This document shows positions 1-8,700 of a stretch of DNA of 33,073 nucleotides, piece by piece. How positions within the stretch are numbered: position 1 is the stretch's first letter; each line of letters starts with the position of its first letter. The translations under genes and the position numbers were made by a program. Origin of the DNA: CAYUEQ01 sp964443805. GTDB lineage: Bacteria > Bacillota_I > Bacilli_A > RF39 > UBA660. The DNA is taken from positions 1 to 33,073 of the forward strand of contig CAYUEQ010000004.1 of NCBI GenBank assembly GCA_964443805.1, in the 5' to 3' direction. The notes under the pieces are model-generated. The model did no database searches. It was not told the origin of the DNA and saw only the letters and a list, made by a program, of their open reading frames with translations.

Positions 1-97
1 AAATTTGGTTTGTGTTTTATAACAGAAATTAAATATTATATAAATCAACTCTTAATTTTTGGATTCATTATTTGTCAAAAAATAAAATTTAATTTAA

Positions 98-126
98 TTG
101 ATAATATAAATCACTAGTGTTATAAT
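98..126 (+). promoter_or_regulatory. Sigma-A promoter of the SRP RNA
   Basis: A -35 box TTGATA (98-103) and a consensus -10 box TATAAT (121-126) are separated by exactly 17 bases. The -10 ends six bases before the first base of the SRP RNA stem, the right distance for initiation at about 132. Bases 1-97 upstream hold no gene or structure that I can recognise. Confidence 0.8.
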
Positions 127-131
127 TAATT

Positions 132-204
132 AGTGCAACAAATATATTGGAAACTGGTCAGGATCGGAAGATAGCAGCCATAACAATCACTGTTTGTGTG
201 CACT
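132..204 (+). ncRNA. ffs: Signal recognition particle RNA, short 4.5S-like form
   Basis: The SRP domain IV signature is plain: GGTCAGG (157-163), a GGAA tetraloop (166-169) on a short helix, then AGCAGCC (173-179). The ends pair as AGTGCA (132-137) with TGCACT (199-204), followed by a T-rich tract that would terminate transcription. The RNA binds Ffh and targets membrane proteins co-translationally. At about 73 nt it lacks the Alu domain of the roughly 270-nt B. subtilis scRNA, because the promoter and terminator abut the short stem. In B. subtilis the gene lies between tadA and dnaX; here it precedes tadA. Confidence 0.93.
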
Positions 205-222
205 TTTTATTTAGGAGTAATA

Positions 223-642
223 ATGAATAAATTTATTGATAAAGCTTTAAAAGAAGCTTACAAAGCGTATAAGAAAGATGAAGTTCCAGTAGGTGCTGTC
301 ATAGTTAAAGATAACAAAATAATATCAAAAGCACATAATTCAAGAGTTAAAAGTAATAACGTTTTTTCTCATGCAGAAATAAATGCAATAATAAAAGCAA
401 GTAAAAGACTTAAAGATTGGCGTTTAACTAATTGTGATTTATATGTTACTTTAAAACCATGTAAAATGTGTAATATCCTAATTAAGGAATCAAGAATTAG
501 TAATGTGTATTATTTGATAGATAGATTAGAAGAAAAAAATCAATACAGCAAAACCATAACCAAACAAATGTTTGTAACCGATGAGAATAAAACAGATAAA
601 TACAAAATTTTATTAAATGATTTCTTTAAGAAAAAACGTTAA
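223..642 (+). CDS. tadA: tRNA-specific adenosine deaminase TadA
   Basis: TadA deaminates A34 to inosine in tRNA-Arg(ACG), which allows decoding of CGU, CGC and CGA. The 139-residue protein has the cytidine/deoxycytidylate-deaminase fold with the zinc and catalytic motif HAE (in SHAEINA) and the second zinc motif PCKMC. It also has the N-terminal DEVPVGAVIV segment typical of TadA. I chose the ATG at 223 because it follows TAGGAG with correct spacing. A longer in-frame start at 196 would lie inside the SRP RNA. The usual alanine-rich helix after PCxMC is replaced by NILIKESRI, but the family is not in doubt. Confidence 0.93.
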   Translation: MNKFIDKALKEAYKAYKKDEVPVGAVIVKDNKIISKAHNSRVKSNNVFSHAEINAIIKASKRLKDWRLTNCDLYVTLKPCKMCNILIKESRISNVYYLIDRLEEKNQYSKTITKQMFVTDENKTDKYKILLNDFFKKKR

Positions 643-693
643 TATACTTTATAAAATTAATTGCCAGTTTCATTTACTAATCAGCATTATCCA

Positions 694-702
694 TGATATA
701 AT
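694..702 (+). promoter_or_regulatory. Extended -10 promoter of the dnaX operon
   Basis: TGATATAAT is an extended -10 element (TG, one base, TATAAT at 697-702), with only a weak TTTACT-like -35 upstream. Initiation at about 709 would leave a short leader containing the TAGGTGAG ribosome site (711-718) in front of the dnaX ATG at 724. Confidence 0.6.
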
Positions 703-723
703 ATAAATTATAGGTGAGATAAG

Positions 724-2454
724 ATGAACTACAAGGTTTTATATAGAAAATACAGACCTGATTCATTTGAAAATATAATAGGTCAGAATTTTATCATAAA
801 AACATTAAAAAATTCTATTAGTAATCAAAAAATTTCACATGCTTATATTTTTACTGGTCCAAAAGGTACAGGTAAAACAAGTACAGCAAAAGTATTTGCT
901 AAAGTTGTTAACTGTTTGGATAGAAAAGAATATAAAGCCTGTGAAAAGTGTTTTAATTGCCTTAATAGCAATGATAATCCAGATGTAATCGAAATTGATG
1001 CAGCTTCAAATAATGGAGTGGATGAAATAAGAGAATTAAGAAATAATGTCAAAATTTCACCAAACAATTCAAATTATAAAATATATATAATCGATGAAGT
1101 TCATATGTTATCAACTGAAGCATTTAATGCATTACTTAAAACATTAGAAGAACCCCCACAACATGTTATATTTATACTAGCAACAACAGATATTCAAAAA
1201 GTGCCTTTAACAATCTTATCTAGATGCCAAAGATTTGATTTTAAAAAAATATCAGTAGAAGATATGAATAAACGCATCAAAGAAATAGCATTACTTGAAA
1301 AAATTAAAATAGACAATGAAGCGATTAATGAAATATCTTATATTACAGATGGATCATTTAGAGATGCATTGAGCTTATTAGATCAATTAAATATAGGTGA
1401 AAAGATTGATTTATTAGCTGTAACTAAAGTTTCGGGTAGTGTATCTAACAAACAACTAACAGATTTATATGAAGCTTTATCGAATTATGATGGAACTAAA
1501 ACAAGTAAAATTATCAATGATATTTCCAATACTGGTGCAAATTACAAATTTTTTGTTGAAAAATTTGTAGATTTACTAAAAAACAAAGCTGTTGATATAG
1601 TTAATAAACAAGTTGATGAGAACATAGATTATATTACTTTGAAAAAAATAATATTTGAATTAGTGAAAAGTCTAAATATTACTAAGAGTACTTCTAACCA
1701 ATTTTTAATAGCTGAACTAATAATACTAGAGCCAATTTTGAAAAAAAATAAGGAAAATAAAACAATAAATAAAGAAGAAATTATTTCCCGGGAAATAATT
1801 TCGGTCAATAAAAAAGAAGAAAAACAAGTAAAAAAGGTAGAAAAAGTTAAAAAAGAAGCAAATAATGTTAAAAAAGATGAAAAAACCGGTGGAATTATTT
1901 CCCGGGAAATAATTTCGGAACAAAAAAGTAAAAATAAGAATGATAACGAAGTTCAAGAAAATAAAACAAAACTAAATCAAACTGACAAAGAAAAAGACTC
2001 TGAAGAATTTAATAAATTCAAAAAAATAAGAGTAAATAATTGTTTTGTAAATGCGTCAAAAGAAAAACTTAATAAAGTTAGTAGTAATTGGAAAAAGTTT
2101 TTAGACAATATAAAATTAAATAATCAGGAAATTTGTTCTTTATTAATAGATAGTAAAGTTGTTACTGCATGTAATAACTATGCGATAATTGAAGTAGATT
2201 CAGATGCACAGTCTGTGTTACTGAACAAAAATTTAACTTCAATTGAAAAAATGTTTGCTGATAATAATTATAAAATCATATTTCTAACTAAAAAAGAATG
2301 GGAAAAAGAAAAGGAAAAATATATTAAAAATAAAAAAAGTAATAACGAATATAAATTAAAAGAAGAAATAATTTTAAAAGAGAAAACAAAAAAATCAAAA
2401 ATTGAATCTATTGCATTAGAAATTTTTGACAATAATAAGATAGTTATAAAATAG
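724..2454 (+). CDS. dnaX: DNA polymerase III subunit tau (DnaX)
   Basis: DnaX is the ATPase of the clamp loader, which puts the beta sliding clamp on primed DNA and, through its tau tail, ties the loader to the replicase and helicase. Visible motifs are Walker A GPKGTGKT (45-52), a zinc module with C64, C73, C76 and C79, Walker B IIDEVH (122-127), LEEPP (141-145) and the SRC sensor (166-168). Domain III ends near residue 340. A lysine/glutamate-rich linker follows (about 340-420), then a divergent tau C-terminal region. The linker contains the octapeptide IISREIIS twice; each copy is encoded by a CCCGGG-centred palindrome that looks like a Noc site. An A8 run at 1741-1748 marks the start of the linker, and a -1 slip there reaches TAA at once. 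ybaB and recR follow in the order usual for Bacillota. Confidence 0.96.
   Translation: MNYKVLYRKYRPDSFENIIGQNFIIKTLKNSISNQKISHAYIFTGPKGTGKTSTAKVFAKVVNCLDRKEYKACEKCFNCLNSNDNPDVIEIDAASNNGVDEIRELRNNVKISPNNSNYKIYIIDEVHMLSTEAFNALLKTLEEPPQHVIFILATTDIQKVPLTILSRCQRFDFKKISVEDMNKRIKEIALLEKIKIDNEAINEISYITDGSFRDALSLLDQLNIGEKIDLLAVTKVSGSVSNKQLTDLYEALSNYDGTKTSKIINDISNTGANYKFFVEKFVDLLKNKAVDIVNKQVDENIDYITLKKIIFELVKSLNITKSTSNQFLIAELIILEPILKKNKENKTINKEEIISREIISVNKKEEKQVKKVEKVKKEANNVKKDEKTGGIISREIISEQKSKNKNDNEVQENKTKLNQTDKEKDSEEFNKFKKIRVNNCFVNASKEKLNKVSSNWKKFLDNIKLNNQEICSLLIDSKVVTACNNYAIIEVDSDAQSVLLNKNLTSIEKMFADNNYKIIFLTKKEWEKEKEKYIKNKKSNNEYKLKEEIILKEKTKKSKIESIALEIFDNNKIVIK
1741..1751 (+). other. A8 run that could give a gamma-form of DnaX
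   Basis: The run of eight A (1741-1748) is read in frame as Lys-Lys-Asn (codons 340-342). A -1 slip reads AAA AAA and then TAA at 1749-1751, giving a product of about 342 residues. That product would contain the ATPase, lid and collar domains but no tau tail, the same domain content as the gamma subunit known from other bacteria. Whether slippage occurs cannot be told from sequence, and A-runs are common here. Confidence 0.35.
1777..1802. promoter_or_regulatory. Noc-binding-site-like palindrome 1, inside dnaX
   Basis: This is a perfect 26-bp palindrome centred between 1789 and 1790 with core TATTTCCCGGGAAATA. The 14-bp heart ATTTCCCGGGAAAT is the published binding consensus of B. subtilis Noc, the nucleoid-occlusion ParB paralogue. 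It lies in frame in the dnaX linker and encodes EIISREIIS with its flanks. The match is seen directly; binding by Noc is inferred. Confidence 0.8.
1893..1914. promoter_or_regulatory. Noc-binding-site-like palindrome 2, inside dnaX
   Basis: This is a perfect 22-bp palindrome centred between 1903 and 1904. It has the same CCCGGG core and the same reading frame as the copy 114 bases upstream, so it again encodes IISREIIS. The surrounding linker sequence is not duplicated, which points to selection for, or movement of, the palindrome itself. Confidence 0.8.
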
Positions 2455-2468
2455 AAAGAGGAATATAT

Positions 2469-2765
2469 ATGAATATGCAAAATTTAATGGCACAAGCACA
2501 AAAGATGCAAAACGATATAAAGAAAAAAAAGGAAGAAATAAATCAAAAAAAGTTTACTTGCGAGAATGAATTTGTTGTATTAACAATGAATGGGGAAAAA
2601 GAAATAGATACTTTAAAAATAAAAAAGGATAATCTTGATTCAGATGATATTGAAATATTAGAAGATATGATAGTTATTGCTGTTAAAGATATAAATGAAC
2701 AAATAAATAAGGCTACAGACGAAGCTCTTGGACAGTATGGATCAGCATTAAATGGTTTAATTTAA
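2469..2765 (+). CDS. ybaB: YbaB/EbfC family nucleoid-associated protein
   Basis: This small protein (98 residues) has the YbaB layout: N-terminal NLMAQAQKMQNDIKKKKEEI helix, a central beta sheet and a C-terminal helix with the alanine- and glutamine-containing end of the family. YbaB/EbfC forms a tweezer-like DNA-binding dimer and is nearly always between dnaX and recR, as here. The ribosome site AGAGGA lies about eight bases upstream. The stop overlaps the recR start by one base (TAATG), implying translational coupling. Its precise role in recombination or nucleoid structure is not settled in the family. Confidence 0.9.
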   Translation: MNMQNLMAQAQKMQNDIKKKKEEINQKKFTCENEFVVLTMNGEKEIDTLKIKKDNLDSDDIEILEDMIVIAVKDINEQINKATDEALGQYGSALNGLI

Positions 2766-3361
2766 TGTATCCAAACAATTTACAAAGAGTTATTAATTTC
2801 TTTAAATCAATGCCAGGAGTTGGAGAAAAAACTGCAGAACGTTTAGCGTTGTCTGTTTTAGATTTTACAGAAGAAGAAGTAGAAGATTTTGGATTAGCTA
2901 TTGTTGATACAAAAAAGAATTTAAATCCTTGCCCTACTTGTGGGCATTTAACCGATAAAAAACTTTGTAACATATGTGAAGATGATTCTAGAAATAAAAA
3001 CGTTATTTGTATATTAGAAGACTCAAAAAGTGTTTATGCATTTGAAAAAGTAGGCAATTATAAGGGAACATACCATGTATTAAACGGATTAATATCTCCA
3101 ATAGCAAATATTCATCCAGATGATATAAACTTATCTTCACTTGTTAAAAGATGTGAAAAACTAGATGAATGTGAACTAATTATAGCTTTAAAGTCTTCAA
3201 TCGAAGGAGAAACAACTACATTATATATAAAGAAAATATTAGAAGGAAAAGATATTGTTGTTTCTAGATTGTCATATGGTATACCTATCGGAGCAGAAAT
3301 TGATTACATAGATGCAATGACATTAGATAGAGCTTTAGAAGACAGAAAAAAAATATCATAA
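2765..3361 (+). CDS. recR: Recombination mediator RecR
   Basis: RecR works with RecO (and RecF) to load RecA on SSB-coated single-stranded DNA during gap repair. The 198-residue protein shows a helix-hairpin-helix with MPGVGEKTAERLA near residues 16-28. A zinc module follows (C56, C59, C68, C71), then a Toprim domain beginning VICILEDSKSVYAFEK (80-95), then YHVLNGLISP, where most RecR proteins have Gly for the Asn. Full length. It follows ybaB with a one-base overlap and has no separate ribosome site, so it is probably translated by reinitiation. Confidence 0.96.
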   Translation: MYPNNLQRVINFFKSMPGVGEKTAERLALSVLDFTEEEVEDFGLAIVDTKKNLNPCPTCGHLTDKKLCNICEDDSRNKNVICILEDSKSVYAFEKVGNYKGTYHVLNGLISPIANIHPDDINLSSLVKRCEKLDECELIIALKSSIEGETTTLYIKKILEGKDIVVSRLSYGIPIGAEIDYIDAMTLDRALEDRKKIS

Positions 3362-3397
3362 CCTTATAAACAACTCATATAATTAGTGAGGTGGGTT

Positions 3398-3586
3398 ATG
3401 TTAAAAAAAACAATTAAAGTTATTAGAAAAATATGTTTTACGTTCCTATTTTTGTACGGTATTAATGTTTTGTTATCATCAATGAATATATTAATACCTA
3501 TTAACTTACCTACAGTAGTTACTGTTAGTTTGTTGGGAACACCTGGATTTATATCTTTATTTGTAGTATATATGATAATTAAATAA
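3398..3586 (+). CDS. bofA: BofA-like inhibitor of pro-sigma-K processing
   Basis: This 62-residue membrane protein has two hydrophobic segments (about 10-30 and 38-60), with the BofA-type motif LPTVVTVSLLGTPGFISLF in the second. In B. subtilis, BofA holds the SpoIVFB protease inactive in the outer forespore membrane until a forespore signal arrives, delaying sigma-K activation. The position downstream of recR matches B. subtilis (recR-yaaL-bofA). The ATG at 3398 is chosen because GAGGTGG just upstream is its ribosome site; a GTG at 3386 would put that site inside the gene. Identification rests on motif, size and position. Confidence 0.75.
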   Translation: MLKKTIKVIRKICFTFLFLYGINVLLSSMNILIPINLPTVVTVSLLGTPGFISLFVVYMIIK

Positions 3587-3600
3587 ATGAGGAGATTGTT

Positions 3601-4446
3601 GTGGTAGAAGAAGATTTTATAAATCAAATTTATAATAAATATATTGAGAATAAACTTGCTCATGCTTTTTTAATTGAAACAAATGACATAGAATTATGTT
3701 TTAATGAATTACTTTCATTAGTTAAGAAAATTAATTGTTTAGATGAATATTTGGATGATTGTGATAAATGTAATATATGTCATCTAATAGATTCTAACAA
3801 CTTGCCCTCAGTGCAAATAATTGAACCAGATGGTAAGCATATTAAAAAAGAACAAATAATTGAACTAAAAGATAAGTTTAAGTTTAAACCAACTTATTCT
3901 AAGAACAATATTTATATTATAAAAAATGCAGAGAAATTAAATACTTCATCTGCAAATACCATGTTAAAATTTATTGAAGAACCAAATACTAATATAATAG
4001 GATTTTTTATTACAACAAGTAGAGATAATGTAATTCCTACAATAAAAAGTAGGTGTCAAATTTATACAAGGAACTTTGATTTAAAAACTAAAATAGATAA
4101 TTATGAAGAAATAGAAGAACTTGTATATAGCTATATATTTAATATTGAACAATCAATTTCTAATGGCTTGCTATATAATAAAGAAGTCAGTAGTAATGAA
4201 CTTATTTCTAAACAAAACTTAGAACAATTTTTAAATTTAATATTTATTAAATATAGAGAGGCTCTTTCTAAATTTTTAAATTTTAATGAAACAATAAATA
4301 AGTATGACTTTTTAATAGAAACTAATGATGTAAATAGAATAATAAAAAAAATGAGAATAATTGATACAACAATAACAAAATTAGCTTATAATATAAATGT
4401 TGATCTTTTATTAGATAAATTTGTAATAGAGATGGGGAAAATTTAA
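3601..4446 (+). CDS. holB: DNA polymerase III subunit delta' (HolB)
   Basis: HolB is the non-catalytic wrench of the clamp loader. The 281-residue protein is a DnaX-like AAA+ homologue. It has zinc ligands C46, C54, C57 and C60, KNAEKLNTSSANTMLKFIEEP-like helices (from about 108) and the SRC motif (150-152) that completes an ATP site on a neighbouring DnaX subunit. The Walker A is absent (LIETND at 24-29), as expected for delta'. The start is GTG at 3601 behind GAGGAG. tmk and yaaR, normally upstream of holB, are missing. The stop overlaps the ricT start by one base. Confidence 0.9.
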   Translation: MVEEDFINQIYNKYIENKLAHAFLIETNDIELCFNELLSLVKKINCLDEYLDDCDKCNICHLIDSNNLPSVQIIEPDGKHIKKEQIIELKDKFKFKPTYSKNNIYIIKNAEKLNTSSANTMLKFIEEPNTNIIGFFITTSRDNVIPTIKSRCQIYTRNFDLKTKIDNYEEIEELVYSYIFNIEQSISNGLLYNKEVSSNELISKQNLEQFLNLIFIKYREALSKFLNFNETINKYDFLIETNDVNRIIKKMRIIDTTITKLAYNINVDLLLDKFVIEMGKI

Positions 4447-5243
4447 TGTTTAAGATTTATGGAGTAGTATTTAAAGAAAAAGGTAAAATATATTTTTTTA
4501 ATGGAAAAAAATTAGATTTAAAAAAAGATACTAAAGTAATAGTAGAAACAGAAAGAGGCCAACAATTTGGTAAAATAGCATCTATTGTTTCAAAAGATAT
4601 ACTAGATAAACAAACTTCTCCTTTGAAAGAAATTATCAGAGTTAGTACTGAAAAAGACTATAATATATATTTAAAAAACTTAGAAGAAGCCCAAAAAGCG
4701 CTTAAAAAAGCTAAAAATATTGCAGATGAATTAAAATTAAACATGACATTTATTGACTCTGGTTATACTTTTGATAAAAAACAATTATTATTTAATTTTT
4801 TAGCAGATGAAAGAGTAGATTTTAGAGAACTGGCTAAAAGATTAGCATCAATATATAGAACTAGGATTGAACTACGTCAAATTGGTGTCAGAGATAAAGC
4901 AAGAGAAATTGGTGGAGTAGGTATTTGTGGAAGAGAGCTTTGCTGTTCATCATTTTTAAACCATATTGAATCAATTACTATGAATACAGCAAAAAACCAA
5001 AACATACCACTTAATCCTTCAAAAATAAATGGTTCATGCGGAAGGTTATTATGTTGTTTAACATATGAAGATGATGAATATACTGAGTGTTCAAAAGGTA
5101 TGCCACGAGTAGGCGAAATTGTTGATACACCTTCAGGAAGAGGAAAAGTAATTAGTACGGATATCTTAAATAGAAGATATAAAGTAGATGTTAATAATGA
5201 TAAAATATTAGTTGAACTTGGGGAATGTTCTAAAAGAAAATAG
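4446..5243 (+). CDS. ricT: RicT (YaaT/PSP1) family RNA maturation factor
   Basis: RicT is the PSP1-domain member of the RicA-RicF-RicT (Y-complex). In B. subtilis this complex carries iron-sulfur clusters, assists RNase Y-dependent mRNA processing and affects sporulation and competence. The cysteine pattern is clear: C161 (GVGICGRE), C166-C167, C198 (NGSCGR) and C203-C204 (LLCCLTYE). The 265 residues match full length. It is coupled to holB by a one-base overlap, the same order as holB-yaaT in Bacillus. Confidence 0.93.
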   Translation: MFKIYGVVFKEKGKIYFFNGKKLDLKKDTKVIVETERGQQFGKIASIVSKDILDKQTSPLKEIIRVSTEKDYNIYLKNLEEAQKALKKAKNIADELKLNMTFIDSGYTFDKKQLLFNFLADERVDFRELAKRLASIYRTRIELRQIGVRDKAREIGGVGICGRELCCSSFLNHIESITMNTAKNQNIPLNPSKINGSCGRLLCCLTYEDDEYTECSKGMPRVGEIVDTPSGRGKVISTDILNRRYKVDVNNDKILVELGECSKRK

Positions 5244-5251
5244 GTGAAATA

Positions 5252-5767
5252 ATGAAATTAATTGTAGGATTGGGGAATCCGGGAAGAAAATATAAAAAAA
5301 CTCGACATAACATTGGTTTTTATCTTTTAGATAATTACCTTAATAAGCCTAAATGGAGTAAAAAATTTAATTCTGAGTACGTTGAAATGTTAATAAATAA
5401 TAAAAAAGTAATTTTTATAAAACCCCAAACATATATGAATTTATCAGGAAACTCAGTAAAAATGTTTGTTGATTATTATAAAATCTCACTAGAAGATGTT
5501 TTAATTATTCAAGATGACAAAGATTTAGAATTTGGTAAAACTAGAATAAAAAAAGATAGTTCATCAGGAGGACATAATGGAATTGAATCTATAATTAAAA
5601 GTTTAGGTTCACAAAATTTTAATCGTTTAAAAATAGGTGTTGGTGCACAATATAGTATTAGTACTGCAGATTTTGTTTTAAGTAATTTTTCTAAGATCGA
5701 AATAAAGTTTATCCAAGATAATATAAATTCTTATTATGAAATAATTGAAGAATTCATTAGCAAATAA
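5252..5767 (+). CDS. pth: Peptidyl-tRNA hydrolase
   Basis: Pth cleaves peptidyl-tRNAs that drop off ribosomes and recycles the tRNA. Motifs are GLGNPG (6-11), RHNIGF with catalytic H19, PQTYMNLSG, QDDKDLEFG carrying the catalytic Asp, and GGHNG. At 171 residues it is at the short end of the family (about 185-195) because of a trimmed C-terminus. The ribosome site AGGTGAA lies seven bases before the ATG. In B. subtilis the same gene is called spoVC and lies before mfd, as here. Confidence 0.95.
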   Translation: MKLIVGLGNPGRKYKKTRHNIGFYLLDNYLNKPKWSKKFNSEYVEMLINNKKVIFIKPQTYMNLSGNSVKMFVDYYKISLEDVLIIQDDKDLEFGKTRIKKDSSSGGHNGIESIIKSLGSQNFNRLKIGVGAQYSISTADFVLSNFSKIEIKFIQDNINSYYEIIEEFISK

Positions 5768-5778
5768 AAGGAGAAGCA

Positions 5779-8700
5779 ATGAAAATTATTAATAAGTATT
5801 TTACAAATGAAAATAATATTAATGTTTTAGGTTTAACAGAAGAGTTAAACATTTTTTATTTGCTTAACAAGTTTAACCAACAAAAAGAATCCTTACTCAT
5901 CGTTACGAACTCTTTATATGAGGCTAGTAATTACTATTCAAGATTATTAACTCACCTTGATGATGTTTATTTATTTCCAATGGATGATTTTTTAGCGTCA
6001 GTTGTAATAGCAACATCTCCTGAATTAAAATTAAAAAGATTAGAGACTTTGAATGTTATTAATACTAAGAAAAAAATGATTGTAGTTACTAATTTAACAG
6101 GTTACTTAAGATATTTACCTGATTTAAATAAAGTAAAGCAATTTAAAGCAGATCTTAAAGTTGGTCAGAATATTAATCGAAAAAAATTAGAAGAATTATT
6201 TGATAAATTTGGATATGTTAGAGAATCAATTGTTAACTCTACAGGAGAATATGCAATTCGTGGTTATATTGTTGATTTATTTTTACCATTACAAGAAGAT
6301 GCGATAAGAATTGAGTTCTTTGGCGACGAAATAGAAGAAATTAGATATTTTGATGTCGATACACAGTTATCACTAAAGAAAATAAACAGTATAGAATTAG
6401 TTCCAGTAACAGAAATTAAAACTAAAAACTATAGTTCATTACTGGAATATTTAAAAAACCCAGTAGTTACATATATCGATTTTGAACTAATTGAGCAAGG
6501 AAATTTAAAACTAGAAAAAGATATTTTTGAATATAATCAAGAGCAAAATTTAAAAAACAAATATATGTTTGAATTAAAAGAAATAACTCCTGAAAAAGAA
6601 ATCTTTATTAATAATTTTTCTGATAATATTTATGGAAATAACAATTATTTAAAACTAAATTGTAAAAACATCGTTGAATTTAATACAACTACTCTAAACA
6701 AGGCAGTGAAAAATTATATAAAAGCTAATAAGACAGTTATAATTTGTTTAAATAAAAAGGATAGTTTAAAACGTATTCAAGAACTTGTACCAGATGCAAT
6801 ATTATCTAGCGAAAATAATATATTGAACAATAAAATTAACGTTATTATAAAGAAAATAAACAAAGGTTTTGAGTTAGAAAATTTTGTTTTTATCTCAGAA
6901 TATGATATAGATTCACAACAAGTAAGAAAAATCGAATATAAAAACATTTATAAAGTCGGAAGAAAAATAAAAAAACATACAGATCTTGTAGTAGGAGATT
7001 ATGTAGTACATAGAGTTTATGGCATAGGTATATATAATGGTTTAGTTACTTTAACAAGAAATGATATGAAAAAAGATTATATTCAAATAATTTATAAAGA
7101 TAATGATAAAATATACGTTCCTGTAGAAAAAATAAATACTATATATAAATATTCAAGTAAAGAAGGAATAAAACCTAGATTAAATAAATTAGGTACAACT
7201 ACTTGGCAGAAAACAAAGGATTCATTTAGAAATAGAATTAAAGATATTTCAATCGATTTACTCGATTTATATGCAAAAAGATCGAAAATTAAAAGACAGC
7301 CATATATTGAATTAGAGGAAGAAGCAATATTTGAAGCTGATTTTATCTATGATGAGACAGAAGATCAAACAAAAGCAATTCACGAAATTAAAAAAGACTT
7401 ACTTTCTTCTACTCCAATGGATAGATTGCTGTGTGGTGATGTTGGATTTGGTAAAACAGAGGTGGCATTTAGAGCAATGTTTAAAACTATTATAAATGGT
7501 TATCAAGTAGCATATTTATGCCCCACAACTATTTTATCTAAACAACAGTATATTTCTGCAAAAGAAAGATTTGAAAAATTTGGTGTAAATATCTCATTAT
7601 TAAACAGATTTGTAACGCCTAAAGAAGTTAACAAGATTAAAAAAGACCTAATAAACGGTAAAATTGATTTAATATTTGGAACTCATAGATTATTAAGTGA
7701 TGACATTAAGTTTAAAAAATTAGGTCTATTAGTAATTGATGAGGAACAAAGATTTGGTGTTACTCATAAAGAAAAGATTAAAGAATTAAAAAACGATGTA
7801 AATGTTTTAACTTTATCTGCTACTCCTATTCCTAGAACTATGAAATTAGCTTTATCTGGATTAAGGGATTTTTCTATTATTGATACACCACCTGTTAATA
7901 GATATCCAATTCAAACTTATGTGTTAGTAGAAAATGATTTAATAGTTAAAGATGCTATATATAAAGAATTATTTAGAAATGGACAAACATTTATATTATT
8001 TAATAATGTCTCTAAGATAAAGAATCAACTATATAAAATAAGAAAATTAGTACCAGAAGCTAGAATTAATTATGCTCATGGACAAATGAACAAAACTGAA
8101 TTAGAAAACATAATGCAAGATTTTATCGATCATAAATTTGATGTTTTACTATGTACAACTATAATAGAAACAGGAATTGATATAACAAACACAAATACAT
8201 TAATAATTTATGATGCAGATCGTTTTGGACTATCACAACTTTATCAAATAAGAGGAAGAGTAGGTAGAGGAGATAAAATCGCCTATGCTTATTTAATGTA
8301 CAAAGCTAATAAAATACTTAATGAAGTCGCAGTAAAACGTTTACAAGCTATTAAGGAATTTACTGAATTAGGTAGTGGTTATCGCATTGCAATGAGAGAC
8401 TTATCAATACGTGGTGCAGGAGATTTATTAGGTGGAGAACAAGCTGGATTTATTGATTCTGTTGGTATAGATTTGTATACAAAAATGATTGATGAAGAGA
8501 TAAAGAAATTAAAAGGAGAAGAATTATATGATGAAGAAGAGGAAGAAAATTCATTAATACAAGTAGATACTCATATAAGAGATAATTATGTAGATGATGA
8601 AAAATTAAAGATAGAAATTCATAAAAGAATTAATGAAATTGAAGATTTAAATTCATTGAAAAAAGTAAAAAAAGAAATTGAAGATCGTTTTGGGAAAATA

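Noticed and set aside
196..222. The upstream in-frame start for tadA at 196.
   Set aside because: It lies inside the SRP RNA stem and the real start at 223 has a TAGGAG site.
1741..1920. The two IISREIIS copies as a simple protein tandem repeat.
   Set aside because: The flanks are not repeated and the identity is at DNA level around a palindrome that also occurs outside coding sequence, so a DNA site explains it better.
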